The notes under the pieces are model-generated. The model had not been told where the DNA came from, made no database searches, and was given only the letters and a program-made list of their open reading frames with translations. Shown here piece by piece: positions 12,001 to 27,000 of a DNA stretch of 64,000 bases (its first letter is position 1; each line of letters opens with the position of its first letter). The translations under genes were made by a program, and so were the position numbers. The stretch covers positions 141,035,762 to 141,099,761 of the forward strand of contig JASEVX010000003.1 in NCBI GenBank assembly GCA_031761405.1, written 5' to 3'. The DNA is from Serripes groenlandicus. Lineage: Eukaryota > Mollusca > Bivalvia > Cardiida > Cardiidae.

Positions 12001-15000
12001 CCTCTAAGTGGATCCTTGACCTTTGGGGTACATGCCTGTGTCTTGTGCGCGACATAACACCTCATCATGGTGAACATGTGTGCCTTGTAACTTGTAAATC
12101 CTATGATGCATGGTTGAGATGCCGGCCGGACCAGGCAGTCCTATCAAACAGTACTCATTTTGACCTTTGACCTGTAAGTGTGACCTTGACATTTGAGGTA
12201 CAGGTATGGGTCTTGCGCTTGACAGGCCGCCTCATCATGGTTAACGTTTGTGCCAAGTTTCTTGGAAATCCTACGCTTGGATGGTTAAGAGTCGGGCCGG
12301 ACAAGGTAATCCTACAAAACAGTACTCATTTTGACCTCTAAGTGTGACCTGGGCATTTGAGGTACAGGCCTGGGTCTTAAGCGCGACAAGCCGTCTCATC
12401 ATGGTGAACGTTTATACAAGTTTCTTGGAAATCCAATGATGGATGGTTAAGATGCGGGCCGGACAAGGTTATGTGGGGGCTGGCGGACCGACAGACTGAC
12501 AGACAGACGGAATCGACCAAACCTATAGTCCCAAAACCGGTCTTTGACCAGTAGGGGACTAATAACAGTCCGACTGAATGACTGATTCAGGATATTGTTA
12601 GCTACTGAACTATTCTGGCTCAACATTATTATCGTTAAATCTGGTAAAGGATAAGCAGGTTATTATTTAAACGATGAGAATGTCAAGGGTTAAGAACCAC
12701 CCTTCTGGGTCAAATAAAAACATAAAGTCACTAGTTTACTAACATCGAAATGTGAAAACTAATCTGAATGTTCGTTTTATATGAAAGCAGTTTGCTGATT
12801 ATATTCTATACATAGACAATATAATATGTCGCTTAACCCTTTCCCACATACAAAACATATGCAGCAGACAAACATCTTTGCTATGTTTTGGAATGTATCA
12901 ATAAATGAAAATATATTTATTGAACAGTGTCGAAGACATTGTGGCAAATGGAGAAATTGCTCATCATGAGCAATTTATTGTTGTAACAATGTTTAAAAAC
13001 AAACGTTGACTGCTGCATAGGCGTCAGAAAGCAGATGTATGTGGGAAAGAATTAAAAATGACACAAACTGAACTGTAATGTCTGTTAATTTTAGTTATAA
13101 AAACCAGTGTTGAACACCATCTGCTGAAAATAATGATATTGGTTCGCAGAAAAGAGTATCTGCTTTGACATGCAATCAGGTGTTTGGCCTTTATTTGGAA
13201 ACAAAACTTGGAATTTCAGGGTGCCTACTATAGCCACTGGCTTGTTACAGTACAAAATATATTAAACATTGTTGAAAAAATTGTGGCTGTTATTTCAGGG
13301 TACGTACTATAGCCACTGGCTGTTACAGTACAACATATATTAAACATTGTTGAAAAAAATAGGAATCTGTCGATTGAAGTAATTTGTCCTTTTTAGGCTT
13401 GTCCTTTCCAATAACAGGGGTGCTTATGGTGTCAGATAAGGTAGCGGATTTGACAGCCTACATATAACTGAAAAAATGTTGAAAAGGGTATTATATTAAC
13501 CATTTTCCACATACAATATTATCTGCAGCAGATAACCTTGATAATATTTAGACTTAACTTTTGAAAATCTGAAAATGAAGTAAAATAATGGAAACATTTG
13601 TGACAAAAGGATATACATGTTTTTCTAATAGTGAGCAATTTTGAATGTGTCGTAATGTTTTCAAATGCATGATGCATGTGGGAAAGATTTAAGATCCAAT
13701 CAATTGATATGTGTCATGCTGCTAAAGAATAAGACATTAGAGAGTTGGTTTAAACAAATTCCTATTGCAGATCATAAATATACATATGCAGTTTGTCACT
13801 ATTCATATAAAACAAAAATGGATATATTTATTTCTACAAAATAAGAATACCAACAAGATGTGGAAAACATTCAGAAAGAAGCATGGCAATGTACATTTTT
13901 TTGCTTGACTATTTTAGGAATAATGAGAGCTTTACTACTCGCCCAGCGTCGGAGTCTGGTTTAAGTTTTAGGGCAAGTTGGCATTTTCATTCATAAGAAC
14001 TTGTGCTAGGGCTTTCATATTTGGAATATAGTTACATCTTCTACCTTTCTTCATATTGAATGCTGAAGATGCTGAGTTTGACCTGTTTAGGGTAAATAAC
14101 ACGATTTTTGATTGATTTTCAGTTTTTGTTACATTCATTTCTAATTGTGATCATTCATTTATCAAATATAGTTCTTCAACATATCAAACGGGTTTTGGGG
14201 TCAAACATTTGGAAAACATTTTGTTAAGGTTTTGCTATTTTTGGACTCAGTCAGTTTTAACATTTGCGTTAGCTCAACGTTAAAGTTTCGTTTTTAGCTC
14301 GACTATTTGAAGAATAATGAGGACTTTATTACTCGCCCCGGTGTCCGTCCGTTTAATGTTTTAGAGCAAGCTGGCATTTTCATTTATAACTCCAAAACAC
14401 TTCATTCAAATCACTTTATACTTCACACATTTGTTTAGGACCATCACGCATTAGGTTAGATAACTCCATTGTATCCTAACTAAGGGATTATGGCCCTTGA
14501 TTGACTTAGGAAAGGTAATTTTTTTAAAAATATATATTTAAATGTATGTATCTATTCATTTGCGTTTACATATAGAGTATATATGATTTAATAGCACTTA
14601 AGGGCAATATAATAAAATAGTGCTTTATGTGAATAAGCGGCATATAGTCGAGCGCGCTGTCCTATGACGGCAGTTGATTTATTTATACTAATAGAACAGA
14701 TATCTATCAATCAATCTACATTTCGAGCTAAAAACGAAAAATATTCTGCGTTATACAAAATGTGTGTGTTGTGTAAAATATGTTATATCTTTTCAACTGT
14801 GATAACTTGACAATTATTAATTACTGATTAGTGATTGGCATTGGACGTGTTATCGAAAACACTTATGAAGCTGACAGTGATATAAATTAATATTTAAACA
14901 GGATGAATATCTAGAAATGTATCTATACCTCACTGTCATTTTTTTTACGGACTTTGATACAGTTTGCTTATATTTTTAGCTTACCTGAGCACAAAGTGCT

Positions 15001-18000
15001 CAAGATGAGCTATTGTTATCACATTGTGTCTGTCGTCCGTCCGTCGTGCGTCGTCATCAATTGCCTTGTTACGACTCTACAGGCTACATTTTGTATATAA
15101 TCTTCATGAAAGTTTATCAGAACATTCATCTTCATCAAATCTTGGACAACACTTAAGAGTGGAAATTTAACAGCAAAATATATATGAATAAATGCTGTCA
15201 ATTTTGACATGTCCAAAAAAAGCGAAGTAACAACACACGAAAATAAGTGAATATTGATCATCTACGATTTTATCCGGTTAACCAATCGGAAGATCAAACG
15301 ATTAACCGATTATTTATATCGGTACCCGTTGGCATCCCTAGTTGATAATCAGTCCTAAGAATATGAATCAAAAACAATCATCCAAAACTAAAATTTGTTA
15401 TGATTAAGTAATCATGAATTAAAACTTTATCACCTAAAGTAGTAATTAAGTTCAATTGAATACCGAAACACTAATTTCCCAGATATAGATGAGAAACAAT
15501 TGTGAAAAAGAGAGAAATAAGGTCCTATGAGCAATTTCGCCATTTCTCACAATGGTTTCTTGTCTTTATTAAAAACCACTCTTTTATTAAGCTAGATTTT
15601 CTACTATTTTCATATCAACTTTTCAATTTAGAAAAGTTTAAAACTCAAACATCAAGTGACATATTAAACATACACAGTCATATTGATGGCAGTAGAAATA
15701 GCATACCTGTCTCAGTTCCTCCGTAAATACAGTGAACACCCACACAATGAGGACTATCTCTTCACCTGACACTTTAGGGTTGAAATTAAACAGTAAAATG
15801 TACGCGAACAGCCCAAGGAACACAAAATAGGACACCTGAAAAAAAAAGATAAAATTTAAAGTTGATCTGACAAATTTACGAGAATACCTAGAATATGGAC
15901 ACATTACCCTTTGACTGCTGCAACAGATTTTGTGAAACTTGTATAGTATAGTGCCAGACTAGCCGGTCCATCAGTCCAATTATACATGAATTATACATGA
16001 AGAGGAATGATTGATTGGGGTTTAATGCCATTTTCAACAAAGTTTCAGTAATATCATGGTTGTCAGTTCATCTATCTATGTCTTTCCCTGCTTTCTAACA
16101 CCATTACTCCAAAAAAGACTGTTAGCCCATAAGTTTAAACTATTTGATGTCTACCGTTTTGGTTTGGCATGAATAAACACTTCTTCTATTCAAAATGTTT
16201 GACGGCATCAGGCTGGTGAGATCTCGGGTTCGATTCCAAGTCGGGTTATATAGATGACTTTAATAACGGTAGTAATGCCTTTGACACATTGGTGCTCAGG
16301 AATGAGAGGTAAGCATTACGACTGGTGTCAGTAATAAATGTATCAGTAAAACTGGAAACACTGTGATGTAATTGACAAAATGTTGAAAGTGGCTGTAAGA
16401 GCCATACAAACAAATCCTATTCAAGATCATAACTAATAGCTGGAATCTTAACAACTGAACTATCTACCCACCACGTTGTAAATGAAGATAATAACAGGAG
16501 CGTTGAAGAAGTAGTAGAATCTTTTCATGACACTGTACATGTCATCTTCAGAGCGACTACAATATAACAGAAACATAATTATGAGCTAAACGTGACAATT
16601 TGGGGTCTTAACCCTTTCCCAAATACATCAAATCTGCAACAGTCGACTTCGAAATTATATATCCAAACACATGAAAATCTCTATAAATGTAAGTGTAATA
16701 ACCTAAACAAGTTGAACACATTGTGGCAATGTTTTCAAAAGTCGTCTGCTGCAGAGGCGTCAGAAAGCGTATTTATAAGGGGAAAGGGCGTACACATCTT
16801 CATACAGTGAAAACTCGAAGCGCCTACAGTATAACACAGATACGTAATTATGAGCTACACGTGACAATTTGGGGTCTTAACACATCTGCATACAGTGAGG
16901 ACTCAGGTGAGCCTGTGTATCCCCACAGTCTCACCAGAGTCTTCACTATATGTTATATAAACCTTAATACATCTTCTGACAATACACTTTCAGCTAGTTT
17001 ACAGCAGTTATTCTTCAACCCTTTCCCATATACAACAAATCTGCAGCAGACAACTTTGAAGACATAACCCCAAGAATTTGGAAACTCTCTATGTAAAGAA
17101 TAACTATGTATAATTATTAAATAAAAAGTATGATTAACACCTTGTCAAATGGAGAAATTACTCATCATGAACAATTTCTCTTTGTGTCACAATGTTTTCA
17201 AAATTCGTCTGCAACAGAGGCGTCAGAAAGTGTAAGTGGGAAAGGGTAATGCGAATCCAGAGTTGACATGATCCAAAATCTCTAGAACTCATATGCTAAT
17301 CTTTAACCTTTACCCTGATTAAACATTTGAACCCTTTCTCACATACAACACATCTGCAGAAGATGAATCTGAGCCGTCCCGCGAGAAAACCAACATTATG
17401 GCCTCTGCGTAATATATCGACCTAGATCAGCCTGCGCAGTCCGCGCAGACTGATCCAGGCCGACACATCCGTCTCAGGGGGATTGTGGTATATATTAATG
17501 ACTCCTGAAACAGATACTCCACAGGAGGCGAAAAGTGTCTATCCGGGTAATCCTGCACGGCATGCTTAGGCTGATCCGGGTCGATACTTTACGCAGAGTC
17601 CACACTGTTGGCTTTCTCGTGGGACGGCTTATCTACGCTCGTACATACACTGTTACCTTTAAACCTTTTTGTCAGTAATCCAATAGTATCAATGGTCGAG
17701 CTTGGGTACAAACATACGACCCATACATTGAACATGTTGACGTATTTGACCTGCGTCAGTTCAATTTGCAAGGGCTAAAAAAAATAGCCAACGGTTAACG
17801 CTTTTCCTACATGCAACACAATTTAAGCAGAGGACTTTGAAAACATATTGGCAAAATAGTGAAAATCTTCTTAAATGAGTTAAATTATTAAATATAGTTC
17901 AAAACAGTGTGACAAAAGGAGAAATTGCTCGTGGTTGCTTTTGCGACAATGTTTTCAAAAGTCGTCTGCTGTAGAGGTGTCAGAAAGCCTCAGTATTCTA

Positions 18001-21000
18001 TTGTGGGAAAGGTTTTAAAAGCAAACAATTTTAACATACAAAGATGTTTGACTTTACCTGGTTGATGCAGATTGGACAGATTTTTCTCCTCGAGTATCTT
18101 CCTGCAAGATAAAAAGTGTGTAAATGGTATTTTATGTCAAAACATTGAATAGTTTATCAATGATTACTATTTGTGCGCCCCTAAACCCTTTCACACATAC
18201 AAAAAATCTACATCAGATGACTTTAACAACAATTAGTTAAAATGGAAATATTGTGACAAAAGGTGAAATTGCTTGTTTTGAGCATTTGTCACAATGTTTT
18301 TTTCAAAAGGCGTCCGATGCAGAGGCGTCACAAAGCGTCTTATATGTGGGATAGGGTTGAGTCCATACAATAAATTTGAATCCATTTATATCCTTCATTA
18401 ATAACATACCATGGTCCACATTACCCAATCATATCATCGTTTGGCAATCACATGTTTCAATCGCCATTTTTATTAATGCCATGAAGTATTCAACATGGTT
18501 ACAAAAATGAATTATAACCAAATAAAATTTGTTTCTTTTGTGGCAGTTATTTTGCCCAGATATGTCATGTCTAAATCTTCGTATTTTAACTAGTTATTTC
18601 TGTAAGCATGTTCAATACTTAATGGTATAAATGCCCATTTTCAGTCAATCTCATTATTATGCCTTTTATTCATGGCATACAAGTCCTACTGCCCTTGATC
18701 AGATTACTTATTTGCGTTTCCTTGATTTTCTACAATTCATTGCCCATCTTTCCTGGATAAAATATAGCATTCTAGTCAGTTAACTGGTAAATTAAGACTG
18801 AAAACGAAAGAAAAACCCTTTCCCACATACAGAGAGGCTTTCTGACGCCAGTGTATCAGATGACTTTTGAAAACGTTTTGACAAAAGGAAACATTGCTCA
18901 AAACGAGCAATTTCTCCTTCTGTCACAATGGTTTTTTTCAATTTTTTTCAGTAAATATATCTTCATTTATAGAGAATTTCTGTGTTTTTGCCAAGGAGGT
19001 TTTTAATGTCATCTGCTACAGAATTGTTTTATGTGAAAAGTATTAAATTAAACTAATGAACCACAATCAATTTCTCCTTTTTGTACAATGTTTCTTAGTT
19101 AATCTGCTTCAGAGGTTCAGAGCAGACTTAATCCTTTCCCTCATATAGACGCTTTCTGACGCCTCTGCAGCAGATTATAGAGATTTTCTATTTTTTGACA
19201 AAATATGTTCAATGTCGTCTGCTGCAGAATTGTCGTATTGGGGAAAAGGGTTAAGTCATCTGAATCAAGAGCATTGTTAATGTGATATTTATTTAATACT
19301 TTTTGTTTGTTAAAAAGTGTATTATGCAAAGAGATATGGTTTAATTCATACAAATATGCATGCTCAGCCCTCCCTTTCCAACATGCAGACGTTATTTTGA
19401 CACATCTGCAGCAGAATACGATTGAAAATAAGGTAAAGGGATCATCATGAACAGTTTTCTCTTTTTCCTCCATATTTTCAACACGTTTCCATTATCATAA
19501 TTACACAGATTTTCATATATATTTCGTAAATTTTTCTTCTGCAGATTTCTTGTATGTGGGAAAAGGTTAAATGAAAAATAAGTTATTTTAGTTGAAAACA
19601 TTTTACTTTTAAAAAATTGTCTGCAAGAGTCAAAGTTCTTACATTTTGCTCTGATGTGTCTGGTGAAACTTCCACATTCTCTGATGAAGGTCTATGGTAT
19701 TTTACTAGCCATGAAGCCAATGGTGGCAAAAATGAACACATGAGCAACTGTGAACAAAAAGAAACAAACTATAATTCTTGACGCTGTAAACATCAGATTG
19801 GGAAAGCTCATTTCTTTATATTGACTGGTTGGAGATTAACCATTTTAACCCTTTCCAATATGCAGTCTCTTACTGGCGCCTTAGCAGAAGACGACTTTTG
19901 AAAACATTGTGGCAAATGGAGAAATTGCTAATAATGAGCAATTTCTCCATTTGCCACAATGTGTTCAACTCTATTCGTTAATAAGACTTTCATTTAAAGA
20001 GACTTTCCCATTTTTTGCGTGTACGTTTTCAAAGTCTTCTGCAGCAGATTTCCTGTATGTGGGCAAGAGATGAACAGCGACTGAGTTGTATCACGGCAGC
20101 CAGTTCACCAAATGATGTTTTCCTGGCTTTCTGGCACCAGTACACAGCACAACATAATTACCAGGCAATTGGCTACTTTTTGACATAGAATGTGTATCCC
20201 ATTGGTGTAAGATGAATGACGCTTATCACTATGCCCTTTGTCAGTCATGGAAGGAAAGGTCATTGCAGTGAACCATTTCTTTGTTTTGTAGCAGGGTATA
20301 GTCTGTAGTTGTAAGTACACATGCATCTTTTATTTATTTATTTAAAACTGTAACTAATGATTGCAGTCTAATGATCTAACGAATTGGTTTTCTCTCTTTG
20401 TCTATACACAGACACCAACCATGTTATTTTTAGAACAATTACATCATGTTATTTTAAGTAACAGTCATTTACGAACAAAAGTTCAGATGCCTAGGCTTGG
20501 TAGCATAAGCTATTAAAAGATTAAACCATAACTTCACACAGATAACCTTTGACACCTGCCATTGAACATGACTTGTGCATGCTTACCAACCCTGATATTT
20601 CAATCGTGAGTCTCACGATTTGAATTGGATAACCCCACCCCTACGATCGTGAGGTAAAAACTTTTTTAATCATGATGATAAATGTACTGAAAATTACTAC
20701 AACATTTTCTAACATCCACTTCTAAACATATTGTCACTGATTAAAGGCTCTTTCTTTCAACACGTTCAAAACAATGTGTGATGGTCAACTAAATAAAAAT
20801 GTAATTTATTGTCACTGTGTCATTAGATTAACTAAAGATTCCATTGGTACCCAGTTTTTCATTCAAAAGTATGTCTAATTAAAATGTTGTTAAGATGTTT
20901 ATTTTCATGGATACGAAAAGTGACCGACACAGCAGACAACCTAATTGTTTTTCTAGTTTAAAAAACACAGTTAAAAGGTTTTTTAATATGGCATTGAAAA

Positions 21001-24000
21001 CATGCCAAAATAATACTGAAATGCCAATATACAATTGAAAATATTCTCAAAATTAGTATGTTTTACTCTTTTCCTATAAATATTGAAAGTTATCTAAATT
21101 CCATACTATTGTGAAAATTTCTACTGTTAAATTCATCGTGCAGAAAATCTCCGACTTCATTAAGCCTAATTTCCCACTTTGAGATCATGAAACTTCCCCT
21201 AGAGGATGAGAAAAGGTTTAGTTTAAACTTATTTATTTTACATCGATTGCGAAACAAGCTTTAAGCTTATATTAATCACGTTCGATGTCAGCTTCCTGGA
21301 GACATAAACAGTACTCGCGCCGTTTGTGTGGAACAATCCCAAATAAAGGGTTGGTAACAAGCAATTTCACCTTTTATTGCAATATTTTCAACTCTTTATC
21401 AATATAAATCTTTCAGTTTATTAGATTTTTTAAATTGTTCATCTAATGAAAATTTGAAAATTCATGTGAAGTAATGGGTTAAGAGGCAATTATACCGTTT
21501 CATTAATACACAACAAAAAGGTTTCAACATTAGAAGGTCTCACTCGCTTGTAAACGTAACACTTAACATGTAATTCTCCATTACACAGCTTCCCAAAATG
21601 CATAGCATATTGGCGTCACAAATATATGACAATATATGGCAATAAAGGGCAAACTTTGACATGGACCGATTGATATTTCAACATTTCTGGAGCCCTGCAA
21701 TACATGTATTACGATACCTTTAAAGTGTTGTTTTCCTGAGTCAATTTACCCATCCAAATATAATCAAGGAGAAGTTGGCAAGCAGTTTGGGATATAAATT
21801 CCTTGTTGTCTGCTTTCACAGCAATCAACATACATGTGGTATTTTTGCCCCAATTATCCAGTTTTCGAACCAACAAGTCCTGGGCCTTTTTCTCATCTGT
21901 GGAGTGACATTCATTAAGAACACCTATTGCAAGGTTTGACCACTCACTGAAAAACATATAAATGATCTGTTCCAGCTAATCCTTTTGTACATGCAAAAGC
22001 ATATTTACCCGGATGTTTTGAAAGTCGTCTGCTGCAGTATTGCTGTATTTAAAAAGGGTTAAACCTTTCCCACTTGCAGACACATTAAATAGTATAAAAA
22101 ACAAAGAATGTACATATACACCAATAGACATTACATAATTATATAAAGAGGTACACAATCCATATTGTACTCAAATTTATATACACAGTAGCACAACAAC
22201 TAAAACTTTTACAAGTGACTGATGAATGTACATAACTGATAGCAAGGTAGTGTATCATACCTCTTGTCCGTTCATGTATTTTCCTCTTTTTTGGAATGCA
22301 TAATACAATAACATTGCCACATTACGCACATCTGTTTCATTTGTACATGACATTATATTTAAAAAGGACATTACATTAGGAATATTCAAAATTCTTTTAT
22401 TTATGTAAAATTCTCGTAGATCTGTATATATTGCTCAGAACAATAAGAAATGCTGCTCATCTTCTATAAAACCTTCACACAAAAACACATAATGTCTACC
22501 TTGTTCAACCATAAATGAATGAGAAGCATTCCTGAAACTTGTTAAACAAGTTCTAAATTTATTAAAATCAATAATAGATAAATAAGATTCTTGACAAAGA
22601 AAATGTTTAAAGCCACAGTAATACGAAAGTTTCTTGTCTTCTAAACATCCAGCCATCCACTCATGCATGTACTGATCTCTAAGACGCTGGTAATACTTGT
22701 AAATAAAAAGTTTTTCATTTTCTTTATGTTGTTGTTCCCTAACTTGTCCAAAAACGTTTATATGCAAGTTAGCTCTAACAAGTGTTACCCAATTACTATA
22801 TCCAAGTTTATCATTATATAATAGCATGTTATAACAGAGTTCTACTAACATCCTTTTGGTAATTTAAGAATACGAATTCAGTATTTTATTACTCTTTTTG
22901 ATGCCATAATTTGAACTGGATTTCTACCAGTATCACCTGAAACTGAAAGATTAGATGCGTCCATACCTATATTCAACAGTCTTGTGCATGCATATTTTTG
23001 TACATGCTCGATGCAATTCATATATTGAAGACCCCCATAACTCAGACCCATATAACATAACTGGGCATATCTTTGTGTCAAAGATTTAAAAAAATGTATT
23101 AACAGGAATATATAACATTTTGTTGAATGTACTGAATAAATACATAAGAACATTCTTCGCCTTAATTGAGGCGGCTTCTGCCATTGTTAATCTATTTAAA
23201 AAGTTAATACCAACATATGAAAAATTCTGTACAACTTCTATGTCTTTTCTTTTGTAAAACCAATTCTCTTTTTTGGACAACTGACCACCTTTTTTAAAAA
23301 CTAATACCTTGATATATTCACATTTAATTTATAACTGTTGCAAAAGGTACTTAAAATATTCAATTGTATTTGTAATCCACTAATAGTATGTGAAATAAGA
23401 CCAATGTCATCTGCAAACATCAACAAAAACAATTCAGTTAAATCTGGAAATAGCTGAATACCTCTGACGTCACTGCTTTTCATTACGTCATAGAGCTCAT
23501 TGATAAATAAAGAAAACAGTATAGGGATTAAAGAACAATCTTGTCTAAGGCCAATCGGGCAAGAGAAAACATATATTATACCTTCATCTGTGTCAACACA
23601 TACCTTGACACTACTATACTACTATATAAAGCTTGTATAGCTCTTAACAGATTACCTTGAACACGATTTGTGTGTAATACATTATATAGGATAGGTCGGC
23701 AAACAGAGTCAACGGCCTTTTCGAAGTCTACAAAAGGGACGTAAAGTGGTCTCTTCTTATTATTACAATACTTGGAGACTAATGAATATAAACAAATGCA
23801 TTATCAACAGTACTGTATGATCCACTACGAAAACCGGCCTGTGACTCTGCTATCCTCCATATGCTTGAACATAGACGAGCAGCAGACGACTTGGAAAACA
23901 TCTAGGCATACATTTGGAGAAACAAAATTGGAAAGTACACATATTGAAAAGTGTTGAAAGCAATGGAAAGATTATGAGCAATCTCTTCTTTTGCCACTAT

Positions 24001-27000
24001 GTTTTCACATTCATCTGATGCAGACGTGTCTGCAAGTATGAAAGGGGTAATCAACATCTGTGTATCCTACTTTATATTATATGTGAAATATATAGACCAA
24101 GATCTCACATTTAAGCAATCTACAGTCTCACTGCAGTCTATAGTTTTGGATACTTATTTAACCCTTTCCCCCTTGCAGAAGAGTTTTGACAAATATGCAG
24201 CAGATGACTTTTGAAAGCATGGTGGCACATTTGTGTGTATATGTATCAGGGAAACTGTATTTTTGTTTATTCAATTCCAATTCATACACAGCTTTGTGAC
24301 AGCAAGCCATCCCTATTCTAGTCCTCTTTTCTCTATTTAGTATTATTTTCATATTTCAATACTTTTTTTAATTCTAACAATCTTTTAACAGCATTTTTTG
24401 AGAAAAATCATTAACGACCATTGAACTTTTGATAAGAGAACTCTATCCCGAGTATTATATTCATTCATCTCTATCGCCAGTGTTATTTTCATTCATCTCT
24501 ATCGCCAGTGTAAATTTCATTCATCTCTATCTCAAGTGTTATTTTCATTCATCTCCATCCCGAGTGTTATTTTCCTTCATCTCTATCCCGAGTGTCAATT
24601 TCATTCATCTCTATCGCCAGTGTTAATTTCATTCATCTCTATCCCGAGTGTTAATTTCATTCATCTCTATCCCAAGTGTTATTTTCATTCATCTCTATCC
24701 CGAGTGTTATTGTCCTTCATATATATCCCGAGTGTTATTTTCATTCATCTCTATCTCAAGTGTTATTTTGATTCATCTCTATCTCAAGTCAAATTTTCAT
24801 CCATCTCTATCCCGAGTGTTATTTTCCTTCATCTCTATCCCGAGTGTTATTTTCATTCTTCTATATCGCCAGTATTATTTTCATTCATCTCCATCCCGAG
24901 TGTTATTTTCCTTCATCTCTATCCCGAGTGTTAATTTCATTCATATCTATCTCAAGTGTTATTTTCATTCATCTCCATCCCGAGTGTTATTTTCATTCAT
25001 CTCTATCCCGAGTGTTAATTTCATTCACCTCTATCTCAAGTGTTAATTGCATTCATCTCAATCTCTAGTGTTAATTTCATTCATCTCTATCTCAAGTATT
25101 AATTTCATTCGTCTCTATCTCAAGTGTTAATTTCATTCATCTCTATCTCAAGTGGTAATTTCATTCATATCCATGCCGAGTGGTAATTTTATTCATCTCT
25201 ATCTCAAGTGTTAATTTCATTCATATCCATGCCGAGTGTTAATTTCATTCATCTCTATCTCAAGTGTTATTTTCATTCAACTATATCTCAAGTGTTAATT
25301 TCATTCATCTCTACCTCAAGTGGTAATATCATTCATCTCTATCCCGAGTGTTAATTTCATTCATCTCTTTTTCAAGTGTTAATTTCATCCATCTCTATCC
25401 CGAGTGGTAATTTCATTCATCTCTATCTCAAGTGTTAATTTCATTCATCTCTATCCCGAGTGTTAATTTCATTCATCTCTATCTCAAGTGTTAATTTCAT
25501 TCATCTCTATCCCGAGTGTTAATTTCATTCATCTCTATCCCGAATGTTATTTTCATTAATCTCTATCTCAATTGTTAATTTCCTTCATCTATATCGCCAG
25601 TATTATTTTCATTCATCTCCATCCCGAGTGTTATTTTCATTCATCTCTATCCCGAGTGTTATTTTCATTCATCTCTATCGCCAGTGTTAATTTCCTTCAT
25701 CTCTATCTCAAGTGTTATTTTCATTCATCTCCATCCCGAGTGTTATTTTCCTTCATCTCTATCCCGAGTGTCAATTTCATTCATCTCTATCGCCAGTGTT
25801 AATTTCATTCATCTCTATCCCGAGTGTTAATTTCATTCATCTCTATCCCGAATGTTGTTTTCATTAATCTCTATCCCGAATGTTAATTTCATTCATCTCT
25901 ATCTCAATTGTTAATTTCATTCATCTCTATCTCGAGTGTTAATTTCATTAATCTCTATCTCAAGTGTTAATTTCATTCATCGCTATCCCAAGTGTTAATT
26001 TCATTCATCTCTATCTCAAGTGTTATTTTCATTCAACTCTATCTCAAGTGTTAATTTCATTCATCTCTATCTCAAGTGGTAATTTCATTCATCTCTATCC
26101 CGAGTGTTAATTTCATTCATCTCTTTTTCAAGTGTTAATTTCATCCATCTCTATCCCGAGTGTTAATTTCATTCATCTCTATCTCAAGTGTTAATTTCAT
26201 TCATCTCTATCCCGAGTGTTAATTTCATTCATCTCTATCTCAAGTGTTAATTTCATTCATCTCTATCCCGAGTGTTAATTTCATTCATCTCTATCCCGAA
26301 TGTTATTGTCATTAATCTCTATCCCGAATGTTAATTTCATTCATCTCTATCTCAATTGCTAATTTCATTCATCTATATCTCGAGTGTTAATTTCATTCAT
26401 CTCTATCTCAATTGTTAATTTCATTCATCTCTATCTCGAGTGTTAATTTCATTCATCTCTATCCCGATTGTTATTTTTATTCATCTCAATCCCGAGTGTT
26501 ATTTTCATTCATCCCTATCCATAGTGTTAATTTCATTCATCTCTATCCCGATTGTTATTTGTATTCATCTCAATCCCGAGTGTTATTTTCATTCATCCCT
26601 ATCCGTAGTGTTAATTTCATTCATCTCTATCCCGAGTGTTAATTTCATTCATCTCTATCTCAAGTGTTAATTTCATTCATCTCTATCCCGAGTGTTAATT
26701 TCATTCATCTCTATATCAAGTGTTAATTTCATTCATCTCTATCCCGAGTGTTAATTTCATTCATCTCTATCCCGAATGTTATTTTCATTAATCTCTATCC
26801 CGAATGTTTATTTCATTCATCTCTATCTCAATTGTTAATTTCATTCATCTCTATCTCGAGTGTTACTTTCATTCATCTCTATCTCAATTGTTAATTTCAT
26901 TCATCTCTATCTCAAGTGTTACTTTCATTCATCTCTCAAGTGTTATTTTCATTCATCTCTATCTCAAGTGTTAATTTCATTCATCTCTATCCCGATTGTT

